Shown: positions 35,778 to 57,037 of the stretch, piece by piece
Numbering within the stretch: position 1 is the first letter of the stretch
Layout of the letters: every line of letters starts with the position of its first letter
Assembly (NCBI GenBank): GCA_963739435.1
Contig: CAVUAN010000021.1
Coordinates: forward strand, 81,760-145,759
Source of the DNA: CAVUAN01 sp963739435
GTDB taxonomy: Bacteria; Acidobacteriota; Thermoanaerobaculia; UBA5066; Gp7-AA6
Reading direction: 5' to 3'
Length of the DNA: 64,000 bases
Position numbers and translations under genes: made by a program
Notes under the pieces: model-generated
Database searches by the model: none
Told to the model about the DNA's origin: nothing
The model's input: the letters and a program-made list of their open reading frames with translations, nothing else

Positions 35778-36608
35778 TTATGCCTTCGACTTGCGCCGGC
35801 GGACGATGAATCCATCCGTCCGCTTGTTGTTGCGAGTCTTCATGCCCTTGGTCTTCCAGCCCCACGGCGAGGTCGGGTGACGGCCGCCCGAGGTCTTGCC
35901 TTCGCCGCCGCCCATCGGATGGTCCACCGGGTTCATCGCGACGCCGCGGTTGTGCGGCTTCCAGCCCAGCCACCGGTTGCGGCCCGCCTTGCCGATCGAA
36001 ACGTTCTCGTGCTCGAGGTTGCCCACCTGGCCGATCGTGGCGTAGCACTCCATGTGGACCTCGCGCACCTCGCCCGAGGGCAGGCGCACCTGCGCCCAGT
36101 CGCCTTCCTTGGCCATCAACTGCGCGGCCGCTCCGGCCGAGCGCACGAGCTGGCCGCCCCGCCCCCGCTTCAACTCGATGTTGTGGATCGTCGTGCCGAG
36201 AGGAATGCCCTTCAAGGGCAGGGAGTTGCCGGGCAGGATGTCGGCCTGCGGGCCCGACACGACTTTGGCGCCGACCTGCAGCCCGTTGGGCGCGAGGATG
36301 TAGCGCTTCTCGCCGTCTTCGTAGTGAAGCAGCGCGATGCGGGCCGAGCGGTTCGGATCGTACTCGATCGTAGCGACCGTCGCCGAGATGCCCGTCTTGT
36401 CCCGCCGGAAGTCGATGATCCGGTACAGCCGCTTGTGCCCGCCGCCCATGAAGCGGGAGGTCATCCGGCCCTGGCTGTTGCGCCCGCCCGTCGAACGCAG
36501 GCCCGTCGTCAGGCTCTTCTCCGGGCGCACGTCCGACAGCTCGGAAAAGTCGAGCGTCGTCTGAAAGCGCCTCCCGGGCGAAGTCGGCTTGTAAATCTTT
36601 ACCGGCAT
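35778..36608 (-). CDS. rplB: Ribosomal protein L2
   Basis: The 276 residues carry the peptidyl-transferase-proximal motif GVAMNPVDHPMGGGEGKTSG with the conserved histidine. The start MPVKIYKPTSPGRRFQTTLD is typical. L2 is needed for subunit joining. Confidence 0.98.
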   Translation of the reverse strand: MPVKIYKPTSPGRRFQTTLDFSELSDVRPEKSLTTGLRSTGGRNSQGRMTSRFMGGGHKRLYRIIDFRRDKTGISATVATIEYDPNRSARIALLHYEDGEKRYILAPNGLQVGAKVVSGPQADILPGNSLPLKGIPLGTTIHNIELKRGRGGQLVRSAGAAAQLMAKEGDWAQVRLPSGEVREVHMECYATIGQVGNLEHENVSIGKAGRNRWLGWKPHNRGVAMNPVDHPMGGGEGKTSGGRHPTSPWGWKTKGMKTRNNKRTDGFIVRRRKSKA

Positions 36609-36622
36609 AGTCGTGATCCTTT

Positions 36623-36916
36623 TCAGACGCCTTCGAAGAATTCGATCGGCTTCTCGCCCGCCGCCAGGCGGACGTAGGCCTTCTTCCAGGCTTTGCGCTG
36701 GCCGATGAAGCGGCCCATGCGCTTCCACTTGCCTTCCCGGTTGGCCACGCGCACGTCGGCGACTTTCACGCCGAAGAGCGCCGTCACGGCCTTCGCGATC
36801 TCGATCTTGTTCGCGTCCTTGTCGACCTCGAAGCAGATCGTGCCCGAGGCCTCCTTGAGACGCGTCGCCTTCTCCGTGATGAGGGGCCGGCGAATCACCT
36901 GCTGCGGCTTCATCAC
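36623..36916 (-). CDS. rplW: Ribosomal protein L23
   Basis: The 97 residues include VIRRPLITEKATRLKEASGT and IEIAKAVTALFGVKVADVRV. L23 is the docking site for trigger factor and SRP at the tunnel exit. It overlaps rplD by 4 bases. Confidence 0.96.
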   Translation of the reverse strand: MMKPQQVIRRPLITEKATRLKEASGTICFEVDKDANKIEIAKAVTALFGVKVADVRVANREGKWKRMGRFIGQRKAWKKAYVRLAAGEKPIEFFEGV

Positions 36917-37552
36917 TCGCCTCCCAGCGTCGCGACGACCCGGCCGAGCGCCTCTTTCGAGACGACGAGCGTGCCGTGGTTCATGACGTCATACGTGTTC
37001 ACGTGAAGGGCGTCCACGAGCTTCCACTCGCGCACGTTGCGCGAGGCCCGCGCGAAGTTCTCGTTTTCGCGGGCGTCCGCGTCCACGAAGAGCGCCTTGC
37101 CCTCGACGCCGAGACGGCTCAATGCCGTCTTCGAGATCCTTCGTCTTGTGGCTGCCGAGCTCCATCTTCTCGAGCACGATCAGGCGCTCTTCCTTGACGC
37201 GGCGGGAGAGGACGGCCTTCAAGGCGTTCTTCTTGGCGCGCGACCGAGAGCCCCTGCGCGTAGGAGTGCGGGGGTCGGGCCGTGCGAGGTGCCTCCGTGG
37301 CGGTGGATGGGCGGACGGCCGCCGCCCTGGCGCGCGCGCCCCGTGCCCTTCTGCTTGAAAGGCTTCTTGCCGGTGCCCGAGACCTCGGCGCGCGTCTTCG
37401 TCTTGTGCGTGCCAGCGCGCTTCCCCGCGAGGTAGGCCTTCACGACCTCCCACACGAGATGCTTGCGGTACGGGATACTCGAAGACGTCGGCCGGCAGGG
37501 CGACCTCGCCCACCTGCTCTTTCTTCCAGTTCAAAACGGAAACTTTGGCCAT
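36913..37552 (-). CDS. rplD: Ribosomal protein L4, three frameshifts in the assembly
   Basis: Four frame pieces join into one L4: MAKVSVLNWKKEQVGEVALP; LAGKRAGTHKTKTRAEVSGT with KPFKQKGTGRARQGGGRPPI; RSRAKKNALKAVLSRRVKEE; and LVDALHVNTYDVMNHGTLVV. Shifts lie near 37470, 37280 and 37125. Corrected length about 212. L4 lines the tunnel and in E. coli represses the S10 operon. Confidence 0.92.
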
Positions 37553-37561
37553 CGTCGTTCC

Positions 37562-38200
37562 TTACTTCACGAAGCTCGTACGCACGATCTTGACGACCGT
37601 GTTGCGCGCGCCCGGAATCGCGCCCTTGATGTACAGGAGGTTCTTCTCGGCATCGACCTTGACGACGGTCAGGTTCTTGGAGGTGGCCCGGCGTCCTCCC
37701 AGGCGGCCCGAGGAGCGCGTGCCCGGATAGACGCGCGACGGGAAGGCCGAGGGGCCGATGGAGCCCGGGGCCCTGTGGAACATCGAGCCGTGGGTGGCCG
37801 CGCCGCCGCTGAAATGGTGGCGGCGGACGACGCCGGCAAAGCCCTTGCCCTTCGACACGCCGATGACGTCCACGTGGTCCTCGACCTGGAAGGTGTCGCA
37901 GAGAACCTTGTCGCCGGGCTTCAACGCGTCGCCCGTATCGAGGCCCACTTCGGCCAGCGTCCGCATCGGCGCGACGCCCGCCTTTTCGAAGTGGCCCTTG
38001 GCGGCGCGGTTGGCCCGGCGGTCCGGACGCGATTCGACCAGGCCGATCTGGATCGACTCGTAGCCGTCCTTGTCCGCGGTCTTCTTCTGCACGACGAGGC
38101 AGGGCCCGGCCTGCACGACCGTGACCGGCATGACGGTGCCGTCGGCCGCGAAGAGCTGGGTCATCCCCACCTTTTTCCCGAGAATTCCGTGTACGGGCAT
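37562..38200 (-). CDS. rplC: Ribosomal protein L3
   Basis: The 212 residues begin MPVHGILGKKVGMTQLFAAD and have GFAGVVRRHHFSGGAATHGS. The conserved loop reaches towards the peptidyl-transferase centre. It starts 10 bases after rpsJ. Confidence 0.97.
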   Translation of the reverse strand: MPVHGILGKKVGMTQLFAADGTVMPVTVVQAGPCLVVQKKTADKDGYESIQIGLVESRPDRRANRAAKGHFEKAGVAPMRTLAEVGLDTGDALKPGDKVLCDTFQVEDHVDVIGVSKGKGFAGVVRRHHFSGGAATHGSMFHRAPGSIGPSAFPSRVYPGTRSSGRLGGRRATSKNLTVVKVDAEKNLLYIKGAIPGARNTVVKIVRTSFVK

Positions 38201-38210
38201 CGCAGTGTCC

Positions 38211-38529
<319 letters not shown>

Positions 38530-38562
38530 GTACTCGTTTGCCTCGCTGCCGTTCGAAAGCCG

Positions 38563-41837
<3,275 letters not shown>

Positions 41838-41870
41838 GGTGGGTTGGGTGCTGAAGGTTGCTAGCTGCAG

Positions 41871-42341
41871 TTACCAGCGGTAGTGGGCGAACGCCTTGTT
41901 CGCCTCCGCCATCTTGTGGGTGTCGTCCTTCTTCTTCACGGCTCCGCCCCGGAGGTTGGCGGCGTCGAGGAACTCGGCGGCGAGCTTCTCGCGCATCGTC
42001 TTCTCGCCGCGGGACTGCGCGTACTCGATGATCCAGCGGATCGCCAGCGATGTGCGCCGATTCGGCCGGACCTCGACCGGGACCTGGTAGGTCGAGCCGC
42101 CGACCCGGCGGGACTTGACCTCGAGGGCGGGCTTGACGTTCTCGATCGCCTTCTTGAAGGTCTTCATGGGGTCGTCCTGCGTCTTCTCGGCGACGCGGTT
42201 CAGCGCCCCGTACAGGATTCCCTCGGCCAGGGACTTGCGTCCCGCGCCCATCACGGAGTTGATGAACTTGGTGACGAGCTGGGAGTTGTAGAGCGGATCC
42301 GGCAGGATCTCGCGCTTGGCAACGACACGGCGTCTCGGCAT
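41871..42341 (-). CDS. rpsG: Ribosomal protein S7
   Basis: The 156 residues include MPRRRVVAKREILPDPLYNS, GGSTYQVPVEVRPNRRTSLA and the C-terminal MAEANKAFAHYRW. S7 organises the 30S head and in E. coli represses the str operon. Confidence 0.97.
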   Translation of the reverse strand: MPRRRVVAKREILPDPLYNSQLVTKFINSVMGAGRKSLAEGILYGALNRVAEKTQDDPMKTFKKAIENVKPALEVKSRRVGGSTYQVPVEVRPNRRTSLAIRWIIEYAQSRGEKTMREKLAAEFLDAANLRGGAVKKKDDTHKMAEANKAFAHYRW

Positions 42342-42352
42342 GGCTCTCTGTC

Positions 42353-42727
42353 CTACGTCTTCGGGCGCTTGGCGCCGTACTTGGAGCGGCTCTGCTTGCG
42401 GTTGGCCACGCCGACCGCGTCGAGGGTGCCCCGGATGATGTGGTAGCGAACTCCCGGCAGGTCCTTGACGCGCCCGCCGCGGATCATGACGATCGAGTGC
42501 TCCTGGAGGTTGTGGCCGACGCCCGGGATGTAGGTCGTGACCTCGATCCCGTTGGTCAGGCGCACGCGCGCGACCTTGCGCAGCGCCGAGTTCGGTTTCT
42601 TGGGCGTCGTCGTGTAGACGCGCGTGCAAACGCCGCGCTTCTGAGGCGAGGAGGCCAGAGCCGGCGAAGCGGTCTTCACCTTCACGCGCTCGCGGCCCTT
42701 CCGGACCAGTTGAGAAATTGTCGGCAT
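42353..42727 (-). CDS. rpsL: Ribosomal protein S12
   Basis: The 124 residues begin MPTISQLVRKGRERVKVKTA and have the accuracy loops TTTPKKPNSALRKVARVRL and PGVGHNLQEHSIVMIRGGRV. The lysine in TPKKPN is the streptomycin-sensitive residue. It is the first gene of the superoperon that ends with rplQ. Confidence 0.98.
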   Translation of the reverse strand: MPTISQLVRKGRERVKVKTASPALASSPQKRGVCTRVYTTTPKKPNSALRKVARVRLTNGIEVTTYIPGVGHNLQEHSIVMIRGGRVKDLPGVRYHIIRGTLDAVGVANRKQSRSKYGAKRPKT

Positions 42728-42857
42728 CGACTCTCCTGTGTCTCCCCGAGCCCCCCGGAGCCGAGGAAGGGCCCGAGATCGACCGTAACCCGCTGTCTTT
42801 GGAACCGGTTCGAGTCAGTCCCACCGACTCACCGGAGTCCAGAGGAAAAACCCCCGA

Positions 42858-42886
42858 AGGCTACGCGCCTCGGGCTGTCCTGTCAA
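42858..42886 (-). promoter_or_regulatory. Promoter of the str-S10-spc-alpha superoperon
   Basis: On the minus strand TTGACA (42881-42886) and TAGCCT (42858-42863) are 17 bases apart. The start of transcription would be near 42850, giving a leader of about 120 bases before rpsL. The remaining part of the 490-base gap (42728-43219) holds the leader, a REP-like repeat and the rpoC terminator; no gene is seen. Confidence 0.7.
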
Positions 42887-43053
42887 GGGTTTTCGTGTCT
42901 TTGGACCCCTTCTGATCGGCCGACCGATGGCCCGATTCGAGACGGGCCGACGGGGCCTGCCGCCGTCCACCTCGCCCCGTGCTCGGGCCTGCTGGCCCTC
43001 CGCCCGGGGCAAGGCCTTCGTACGGCGTCACCCGTCGGCCCTCCCGGGTCTGC

Positions 43054-43158
43054 TCCCTCGCTCCGGGAGAGGGTTGCGGTGAGGGGCGGCAGAGGCCGCC
43101 ACAATCACGTGACCCGGCGGCAGTTTCCCCCTCACCCTGCCCTCTCCGGGGGAGAGGG
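43054..43158. repeat. REP-like GGGAGAGGG / GGTGAGGGG inverted pair, copy 2
   Basis: Arm A (43054-43086) has CTCCGGGAGAGGG and GGTGAGGGG; arm B (43127-43158) is the reverse. It has the same layout as the copy at 22213-22301 and lies between the rpoC terminator and the rpsL promoter. Confidence 0.82.
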
Positions 43159-43160
43159 TT

Positions 43161-43195
43161 AAGAAAGAGAGGGGCCCGCTTACGGCCCCCTCTCG
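43161..43195 (-). terminator. Rho-independent terminator after rpoC
   Basis: On the minus strand a GC-rich stem GAGAGGGGGCC / GGCCCCTCTC (one bulge) around a GTAAGCG loop is followed by TTTCTT. It lies 25 bases after the rpoC stop and closes the long tuf-rpoC unit. Confidence 0.75.
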
Positions 43196-43219
43196 GAGCT
43201 AAGAGCTGACAGCTAAGAG

Positions 43220-43223
<4 letters not shown>
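43196..43223. repeat. Heptamer tandem repeat GAGCTAA x4 at the rpoC stop
   Basis: GAGCTAA, GAGCTGA, CAGCTAA, GAGCTAA follow each other with a 7-base period. The rpoC TAG stop codon is inside the last unit. Confidence 0.75.
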
Positions 43224-47411
<4,188 letters not shown>

Positions 47412-47565
47412 TTTAGTCGCTCCTTCTCATAAGTCGTTCATCGCGACTTAGCGAGAAAACATTTTGAGCGGTCGCTCGACGCGACCAAGAGAGCAAGCGG
47501 CCGCTGCTCACCATCCCATGGCTTGAACGCAGCGCCCGCGTCGATCCAGACAAGAAGGCTTCGGC

Positions 47566-51799
<4,234 letters not shown>

Positions 51800-51905
51800 T
51801 CGCACTCCTCGCCGGAGCAACCGGCGTGAATAGAGCTTGGCCAGACCGCCCCCAGAGAGCGGTCACGATTGACAACAAATCGGTATTCCAGGCCACCCAG
51901 GATTT

Positions 51906-52286
51906 CTACTTAATCTCCACCTTGGCGCCGACTTCCTCGAACTTCTTCTTGATGGCCGCCGCCTCGTCCTTCGAGACGCCTTCCTTCAGGACGCCGGGAG
52001 CGCCGTCCACGAGATCCTTGGCCTCCTTGAGGCCGAGGGCCGTGACCTCGCGCACCGACTTGATCGTCTTGATCTTGTCGCCGGCCGCCACGAGGTGCAC
52101 CGTGAACTCGGTCTGCTCTTCCTCGGCAGGCGCCGCCGCCGCGCCGGCAGCAGCCGCCGCAGCCGGCATCGCCATGGCCGCCGCGGACACGCCGAACTTC
52201 TCTTCGAGCGCCTTGACCAGGCTGTTGAGCTCGAGGACCGTCATGCCCTCGATTTCCTTGACGAAAGTCTCCGCCGTCATCGCCAT
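51906..52286 (-). CDS. rplL: Ribosomal protein L7/L12
   Basis: The 126 residues show the N-terminal dimer domain, an Ala-rich hinge and the C-terminal factor-binding domain KTIKSVREVTALGLKEAKDL and VDGAPGVLKEGVSKDEAAAI. It forms the ribosomal stalk on L10. Confidence 0.97.
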   Translation of the reverse strand: MAMTAETFVKEIEGMTVLELNSLVKALEEKFGVSAAAMAMPAAAAAAGAAAAPAEEEQTEFTVHLVAAGDKIKTIKSVREVTALGLKEAKDLVDGAPGVLKEGVSKDEAAAIKKKFEEVGAKVEIK

Positions 52287-52327
52287 TGTTCTTCTCCTTG
52301 TCCTTCTCTAAAAACTTGTTCGTTGCT

Positions 52328-52876
52328 TCAGTTGACGGGAGCGGCCTCGGCCGGCCCCGATTTCGACTTCTGGTCCGCGATCTGCCCCACGACGCCGACG
52401 AGGTTGCGCACCGGGCCGTTCAACACGGTCACCAGGCGCCGCATCGGCGACTGGATCAGGAAGAGCAGCTTCGAGACCAGCTGCTCGCGCGACGGCACCT
52501 CGGCCAAGGCCGCGATCTCGGTGGCCGCGATCGCGCGGCCCTCGACGACGGCTGCCTTGAACACCAGGTTCGGGTTCGTCTTCGCAAACGCCGTCAGCAC
52601 CCGGGCGATCGCCACGGGATTGGAGGCGTTGTAGACGACCGCCGTCGGCCCCGTGAAGTGCTTCGCCACGCCCTCGAGCGCCGTGCCCTTGGTGGCCCGC
52701 AGCGCCAGCGTGTTCTTGACCACCAGGTAGCGGGACTGCACCCCGCGCACCTGCCGGCGCAGCTCCGTGACCTCGTTGACCTTCAGCCCGGCGAATCCGA
52801 AGAGGATGGCGTTCTGCGATTTCGCCAGGTCCGCCTCGAGTGTCGCCACCGCGGCTGCTTTTTCGGTTCGGTTCAT
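52328..52876 (-). CDS. rplJ: Ribosomal protein L10
   Basis: The 182 residues begin MNRTEKAAAVATLEADLAKS and contain LRRQVRGVQSRYLVVKNTLA. The C-terminal helix carries L7/L12. Only 19 bases separate it from rplA, so the long L10 leader known from other bacteria cannot be in the gap. Confidence 0.96.
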   Translation of the reverse strand: MNRTEKAAAVATLEADLAKSQNAILFGFAGLKVNEVTELRRQVRGVQSRYLVVKNTLALRATKGTALEGVAKHFTGPTAVVYNASNPVAIARVLTAFAKTNPNLVFKAAVVEGRAIAATEIAALAEVPSREQLVSKLLFLIQSPMRRLVTVLNGPVRNLVGVVGQIADQKSKSGPAEAAPVN

Positions 52877-52895
52877 CGTGTCTCCCCGCGCTCTT

Positions 52896-53591
52896 TTAGA
52901 GCGCCTCGATCGAGTCGGTGTCGATGGTGATCCCCGGCCCCATCGTCGAGGAGACCGAGACGGTGCGGAAATACTTGCCCTTGGCAGCGGCCGGCTTGGC
53001 TCGCTGGACCGCCCGGATGAACGCCGAGACGTTCTCCTCGAGCTTTTTCTCGTCGAAGGACGTCTTGCCCACGGCGGCGTGAATGATCGAGGTCTTGTCC
53101 ACGCGGAATTCGACCTTGCCGCCCTTGATCTCCTTGACCGCCTTGCCGACATCCATCGTGACCGTGCCGGCCTTCGGGTTCGGCATGAGGCCCTTGGGCC
53201 CCAGCACCTTTCCGAGCTTGCCGACGAGCCGCATCATGTCCGGAGTCGCCACGAGGGCCTCGAACTCGATCGCGCCGCCCTGGATCTTCTCGACCAGGTC
53301 TTCGGCCCCCACGAGATCGGCGCCCGCGTCCTGCGCTTCTTTGGCCTTGTCGCCCGAGGCGATGACGGCCACGCGCTTGGACTTGCCCGTGCCGTGCGGC
53401 AGCACGACCGTGCCGCGCACCATCTGGTCCGCGTGCTTCGGGTCGACGCCGAGCAGCATGGCAATGTCCACCGACTCGTCGAACTTCGTGTACTTGACGT
53501 CGCGGACGAGCTTCATGGCTTCCGCGATGCCGTACGGACGCAGCTCGACCTTCGATTTCGCGGCCTTGAACTTCTTACCCGTTGTTCCCAT
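52896..53591 (-). CDS. rplA: Ribosomal protein L1
   Basis: The 231 residues have DESVDIAMLLGVDPKHADQM and the domain II signature with GPKGLMPNPKAGTVTMDVGK. L1 forms the mobile stalk at the E site and often represses the rplKA mRNA. Confidence 0.97.
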   Translation of the reverse strand: MGTTGKKFKAAKSKVELRPYGIAEAMKLVRDVKYTKFDESVDIAMLLGVDPKHADQMVRGTVVLPHGTGKSKRVAVIASGDKAKEAQDAGADLVGAEDLVEKIQGGAIEFEALVATPDMMRLVGKLGKVLGPKGLMPNPKAGTVTMDVGKAVKEIKGGKVEFRVDKTSIIHAAVGKTSFDEKKLEENVSAFIRAVQRAKPAAAKGKYFRTVSVSSTMGPGITIDTDSIEAL

Positions 53592-53613
53592 TTACCCCCT
53601 TCGTCGTTCAAAC

Positions 53614-53633
53614 GATCGAGATTTCGCTCGATC
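53614..53633 (-). promoter_or_regulatory. Hairpin between rplK and rplA
   Basis: GATCGAG and CTCGATC form a 7-bp stem around ATTTCG, about 22 bases before the rplA ATG. Possible L1-type feedback site or a stabilising hairpin; the role is inferred. Confidence 0.3.
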
Positions 53634-53648
53634 TCCGACTTGACGCCC

Positions 53649-54071
53649 TCAAACGACCTCGATGCCCATCGAACGGGCCGTGCCCTCGATGATCCGGATT
53701 GCCGCCGGCAGATCCGCGGAATTCAGGTCCGGCAGCTTCGTCTTTGCGATCTCCTCGACTTGCTTCTTGGTCACCTTGCCCACTTTGTCCTTGTTGGGCG
53801 TGCCCGATCCCTTCGCCACGCCGGCCGCTTTGAGCAGCAGGATCGAAGCCGGCGGCGTCTTCGTGATGTAGGTGTACGACCGGTCCGCGTAGACCGTGAT
53901 GACGACCGGGATGATCAGGCCCTTCTGCGACGCGGTCTTCGAGTTGAAGTTCTTGCAGAAGTCCATGATGTTGACGCCCTGCTGGCCGAGAGCGGGGCCG
54001 ACCGGAGGAGCCGGCGTGGCTTCCCCGGCAGGAATCTGCAGCTTGACGTACCCGGTGATCTTCTTAGCCAT
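53649..54071 (-). CDS. rplK: Ribosomal protein L11
   Basis: The 140 residues start MAKKITGYVKLQIPAGEATP with PPVGPALGQQGVNIMDFCKN, and the rRNA-binding domain has TKLPDLNSADLPAAIRIIEG. L11 is in the GTPase-associated centre. Confidence 0.97.
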   Translation of the reverse strand: MAKKITGYVKLQIPAGEATPAPPVGPALGQQGVNIMDFCKNFNSKTASQKGLIIPVVITVYADRSYTYITKTPPASILLLKAAGVAKGSGTPNKDKVGKVTKKQVEEIAKTKLPDLNSADLPAAIRIIEGTARSMGIEVV

Positions 54072-54087
54072 TGTTCCTCGTCTTCCG

Positions 54088-54642
54088 TTACAGCTTCTGA
54101 ACCTGCAGGAACTCGAGCTCGACAGGCGTCGAGCGCCCGAAGATCGTGACCATGACCTTCAGGGTCGAGCGGTCGAGGTTGACTTCCTCGACGACGCCCG
54201 TGAAATTCGTGAACGGGCCGTCCGTGATCCGGACGTGCTCGCCCTTCTCGAACGTGTGCTTCGGCTTGGGCTTCTCCTTGGTGGAGGTGACCCGGTGGAG
54301 GATCTGCTCGACCTCCTCGGCCGTCAGCGGCGTCGGCTCTTTGCCCGACCCGACGAAGCCCGTCACCTTGGGCGTGTTCTTGACCAGATGCCAGGCGTCG
54401 TCGGACATCTCCATCTCGATGATGATGTAACCGGGGAAGAACTTGCGCTGGATTTCCCGGCGCTTGCCCCCCTTCATCTCGACCAGAGTCTCGGTCGGGA
54501 TGCGGATCTCCCCGAACGCATCGGCCATGCTCATGGCCTCGATGCGCTGCTTGAGGTTCTGCCGCACCCGCTCCTCGAAGCCAGAGTAGGTGTGGACGAT
54601 GTACCAGTTCTTGGCCTTCACGCCGACTTCTGCTGCGGTCAT
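54088..54642 (-). CDS. nusG: Transcription termination/antitermination factor NusG
   Basis: The 184 residues include the NGN domain (NWYIVHTYSGFEERVRQNLK, RKFFPGYIIIEMEMSDDAWH) and a KOW domain (GEHVRITDGPFTNFTGVVEE). NusG joins RNA polymerase to Rho or to S10 on the leading ribosome. It overlaps secE by 4 bases. Confidence 0.97.
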   Translation of the reverse strand: MTAAEVGVKAKNWYIVHTYSGFEERVRQNLKQRIEAMSMADAFGEIRIPTETLVEMKGGKRREIQRKFFPGYIIIEMEMSDDAWHLVKNTPKVTGFVGSGKEPTPLTAEEVEQILHRVTSTKEKPKPKHTFEKGEHVRITDGPFTNFTGVVEEVNLDRSTLKVMVTIFGRSTPVELEFLQVQKL

Positions 54643-54863
54643 CCCTGCCCCACTCCCGTCGCCACGAAGAGCTTGTTGATCAGCCACGAAAGCCCGGAGT
54701 CGACGACGAAGAGGTAGAAGCCGAAGATGAAGCAGGCCACGATGACGACGACCGTCGTCCCGACGACCTCCGGCCGTCCCGGCCAGCTCACCTTCTTCAT
54801 CTCGACCCAGACGGCGCTGAAGAACTCCTTGAGCGCCGGCCACCACTCTTTGATCGGTTTCAT
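54639..54863 (-). CDS. secE: Protein translocase subunit SecE
   Basis: A 74-residue protein with the amphipathic helix KEFFSAVWVEMKKVSWPGRP and one membrane segment (VVVIVACFIFGFYLFVV). It clamps SecY. I use the ATG at 54863. An in-frame ATG upstream would add residues encoded by the heptamer repeat. Confidence 0.95.
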   Translation of the reverse strand: MKPIKEWWPALKEFFSAVWVEMKKVSWPGRPEVVGTTVVVIVACFIFGFYLFVVDSGLSWLINKLFVATGVGQG

Positions 54864-54876
54864 GTCGTATTTTCGA

Positions 54877-54988
54877 GTCCAAAGTCCAAAGTCCAAGGTC
54901 CAAAGTCGGACCCGGTGACCCAGTCTTTGGCTATTCGCTTCTCCTGTCTTCCGCTCTCCTTTGGACTTTCAACTTTGGACTTTGGACT
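54877..54988. repeat. Inverted pair of GTCCAAA heptamer arrays
   Basis: The left arm (54877-54907) holds four copies of GTCCAAA; the right arm (54960-54988) holds four copies of TTTGGAC. They flank 52 bases between secE and the tRNA-Trp gene. The same family is at 61215-61276. Confidence 0.85.
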
Positions 54989-54996
54989 TCTCGTAT

Positions 54997-55073
<77 letters not shown>

Positions 55074-55086
55074 AATAACCCCTGTT

Positions 55087-55239
55087 CTAGACCTTCCCCT
55101 CTTTGTGCGTCGTGTGCTTGCGGCACGAGCGGCAGTACTTGGACCGCTCGAGCTTCTCGGTGTTCGTCTTCTTGTTCTTGGTCGTCGTGTAGTTCTTCCG
55201 CTTGCAGTCGGGGCACACGAGCGTGATGTTTTCTTGCAC
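55087..55239 (-). CDS. rpmG: Ribosomal protein L33, zinc form
   Basis: A 50-residue protein, VQENITLVCPDCKRKNYTTT followed by KYCRSCRKHTTHKEGKV. Two CxxC pairs give the zinc site, so this is the C+ form. GTG start, 3 bases after the tuf stop. It is in the usual place between tuf and tRNA-Trp. Confidence 0.95.
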   Translation of the reverse strand: MQENITLVCPDCKRKNYTTTKNKKTNTEKLERSKYCRSCRKHTTHKEGKV

Positions 55240-55242
55240 GTC

Positions 55243-56436
<1,194 letters not shown>

Positions 56437-56483
56437 CTCTTATCTCTTCTCCGTTCCTTCGCCTTGCTACCCTGCGTCTTTTC

Positions 56484-56559
56484 TGGAGCCCACGACCAGG
56501 ATTGAACTGGTGACCTCGTCCTTACCAAGGACGTGCTCTGCCAACTGAGCTACGTGGGC
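56484..56559 (-). tRNA. tRNA-Thr (anticodon GGT)
   Basis: Acceptor GCCCACG/CGTGGGC, anticodon loop TTGGTAA, T-loop TTCAATC and an encoded CCA. It is the last tRNA before tuf copy 2. Confidence 0.97.
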
Positions 56560-56608
56560 GGGGGTTGCCTCTCGACTTCTCCTCCGGCTTTATGCCGTCC
56601 CCGTTCGA

Positions 56609-56683
56609 TGGAGCGGGAGACGGGATTCGAACCCGCGACCAACAGCTTGGAAGGCTGTGACTCTACCCCTGAGTTACTCCCGC
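56609..56683 (-). tRNA. tRNA-Gly (anticodon TCC)
   Basis: Acceptor GCGGGAG/CTCCCGC, anticodon loop CTTCCAA and an encoded CCA. Confidence 0.97.
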
Positions 56684-56708
56684 GACGCGACCTCCCCGAT
56701 ACGCCAAT

Positions 56709-56795
56709 TGGTGGGCAGTGAAGGATTTGAACCTCCGTAGCGCAAAGCGCGGCAGATTTACAGTCTGCTGCCATTAACCACTCGGCCAACTGCCC
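56709..56795 (-). tRNA. tRNA-Tyr (anticodon GTA)
   Basis: Acceptor GGGCAGT/ACTGCCC, anticodon GTA in CTGTAAA, a long class II variable arm (GCGCTTTGCGC region) and an encoded CCA; 87 bases. Confidence 0.97.
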
Positions 56796-56846
56796 GACTC
56801 GAAAGCGAAACGGAACCAAACCTCCCGCGCCTTCGCGATGCGTCTT

Positions 56847-56921
56847 TGGAGCCGGCGATGGGACTCGAACCCGTAACCTTCCGATTACAAATCGGATGCT
56901 CTACCTTTGAGCTACGCCGGC
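56847..56921 (-). tRNA. tRNA-Thr (anticodon TGT)
   Basis: Acceptor GCCGGCG/CGCCGGC, anticodon loop TTTGTAA and an encoded CCA. First gene of the tRNA-tuf-rpoC unit. Confidence 0.97.
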
Positions 56922-57008
56922 GGTGACTTGCAGCGGAAGACTTCGCGGTCCTCCGGCCCCCCTCCGGCCTTCAAAGAACACACCCATCCCGACAGGCGCG
57001 AACGGCGG

Positions 57009-57037
57009 AGTGTATCAGCCGATTTCGTGCCAATCAA
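57009..57037 (-). promoter_or_regulatory. Promoter of the tRNA-tuf-secE-nusG-rplKAJL-rpoBC unit
   Basis: On the minus strand TTGATT (57032-57037) and TACACT (57009-57014) are 17 bases apart. The -35 overlaps the rlmB stop. The transcript would start near 57002, about 80 bases before the first tRNA. Confidence 0.7.

Noticed and set aside
43054..43158. Insertion sequence end
   Set aside because: No transposase or target-site duplication is seen; the element is only about 100 bases and matches the short REP-like copy at 22213.
42728..43219. Hidden gene or small RNA between rpoC and rpsL
   Set aside because: All frames are broken or repeat-derived; the gap is explained by the terminator, the REP-like repeat, the promoter and the leader.
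47412..47565. Extra small gene between rpoB and rpoC
   Set aside because: Only 154 bases with two short hairpins (6-bp stems); no frame with a ribosome-binding site and family match.
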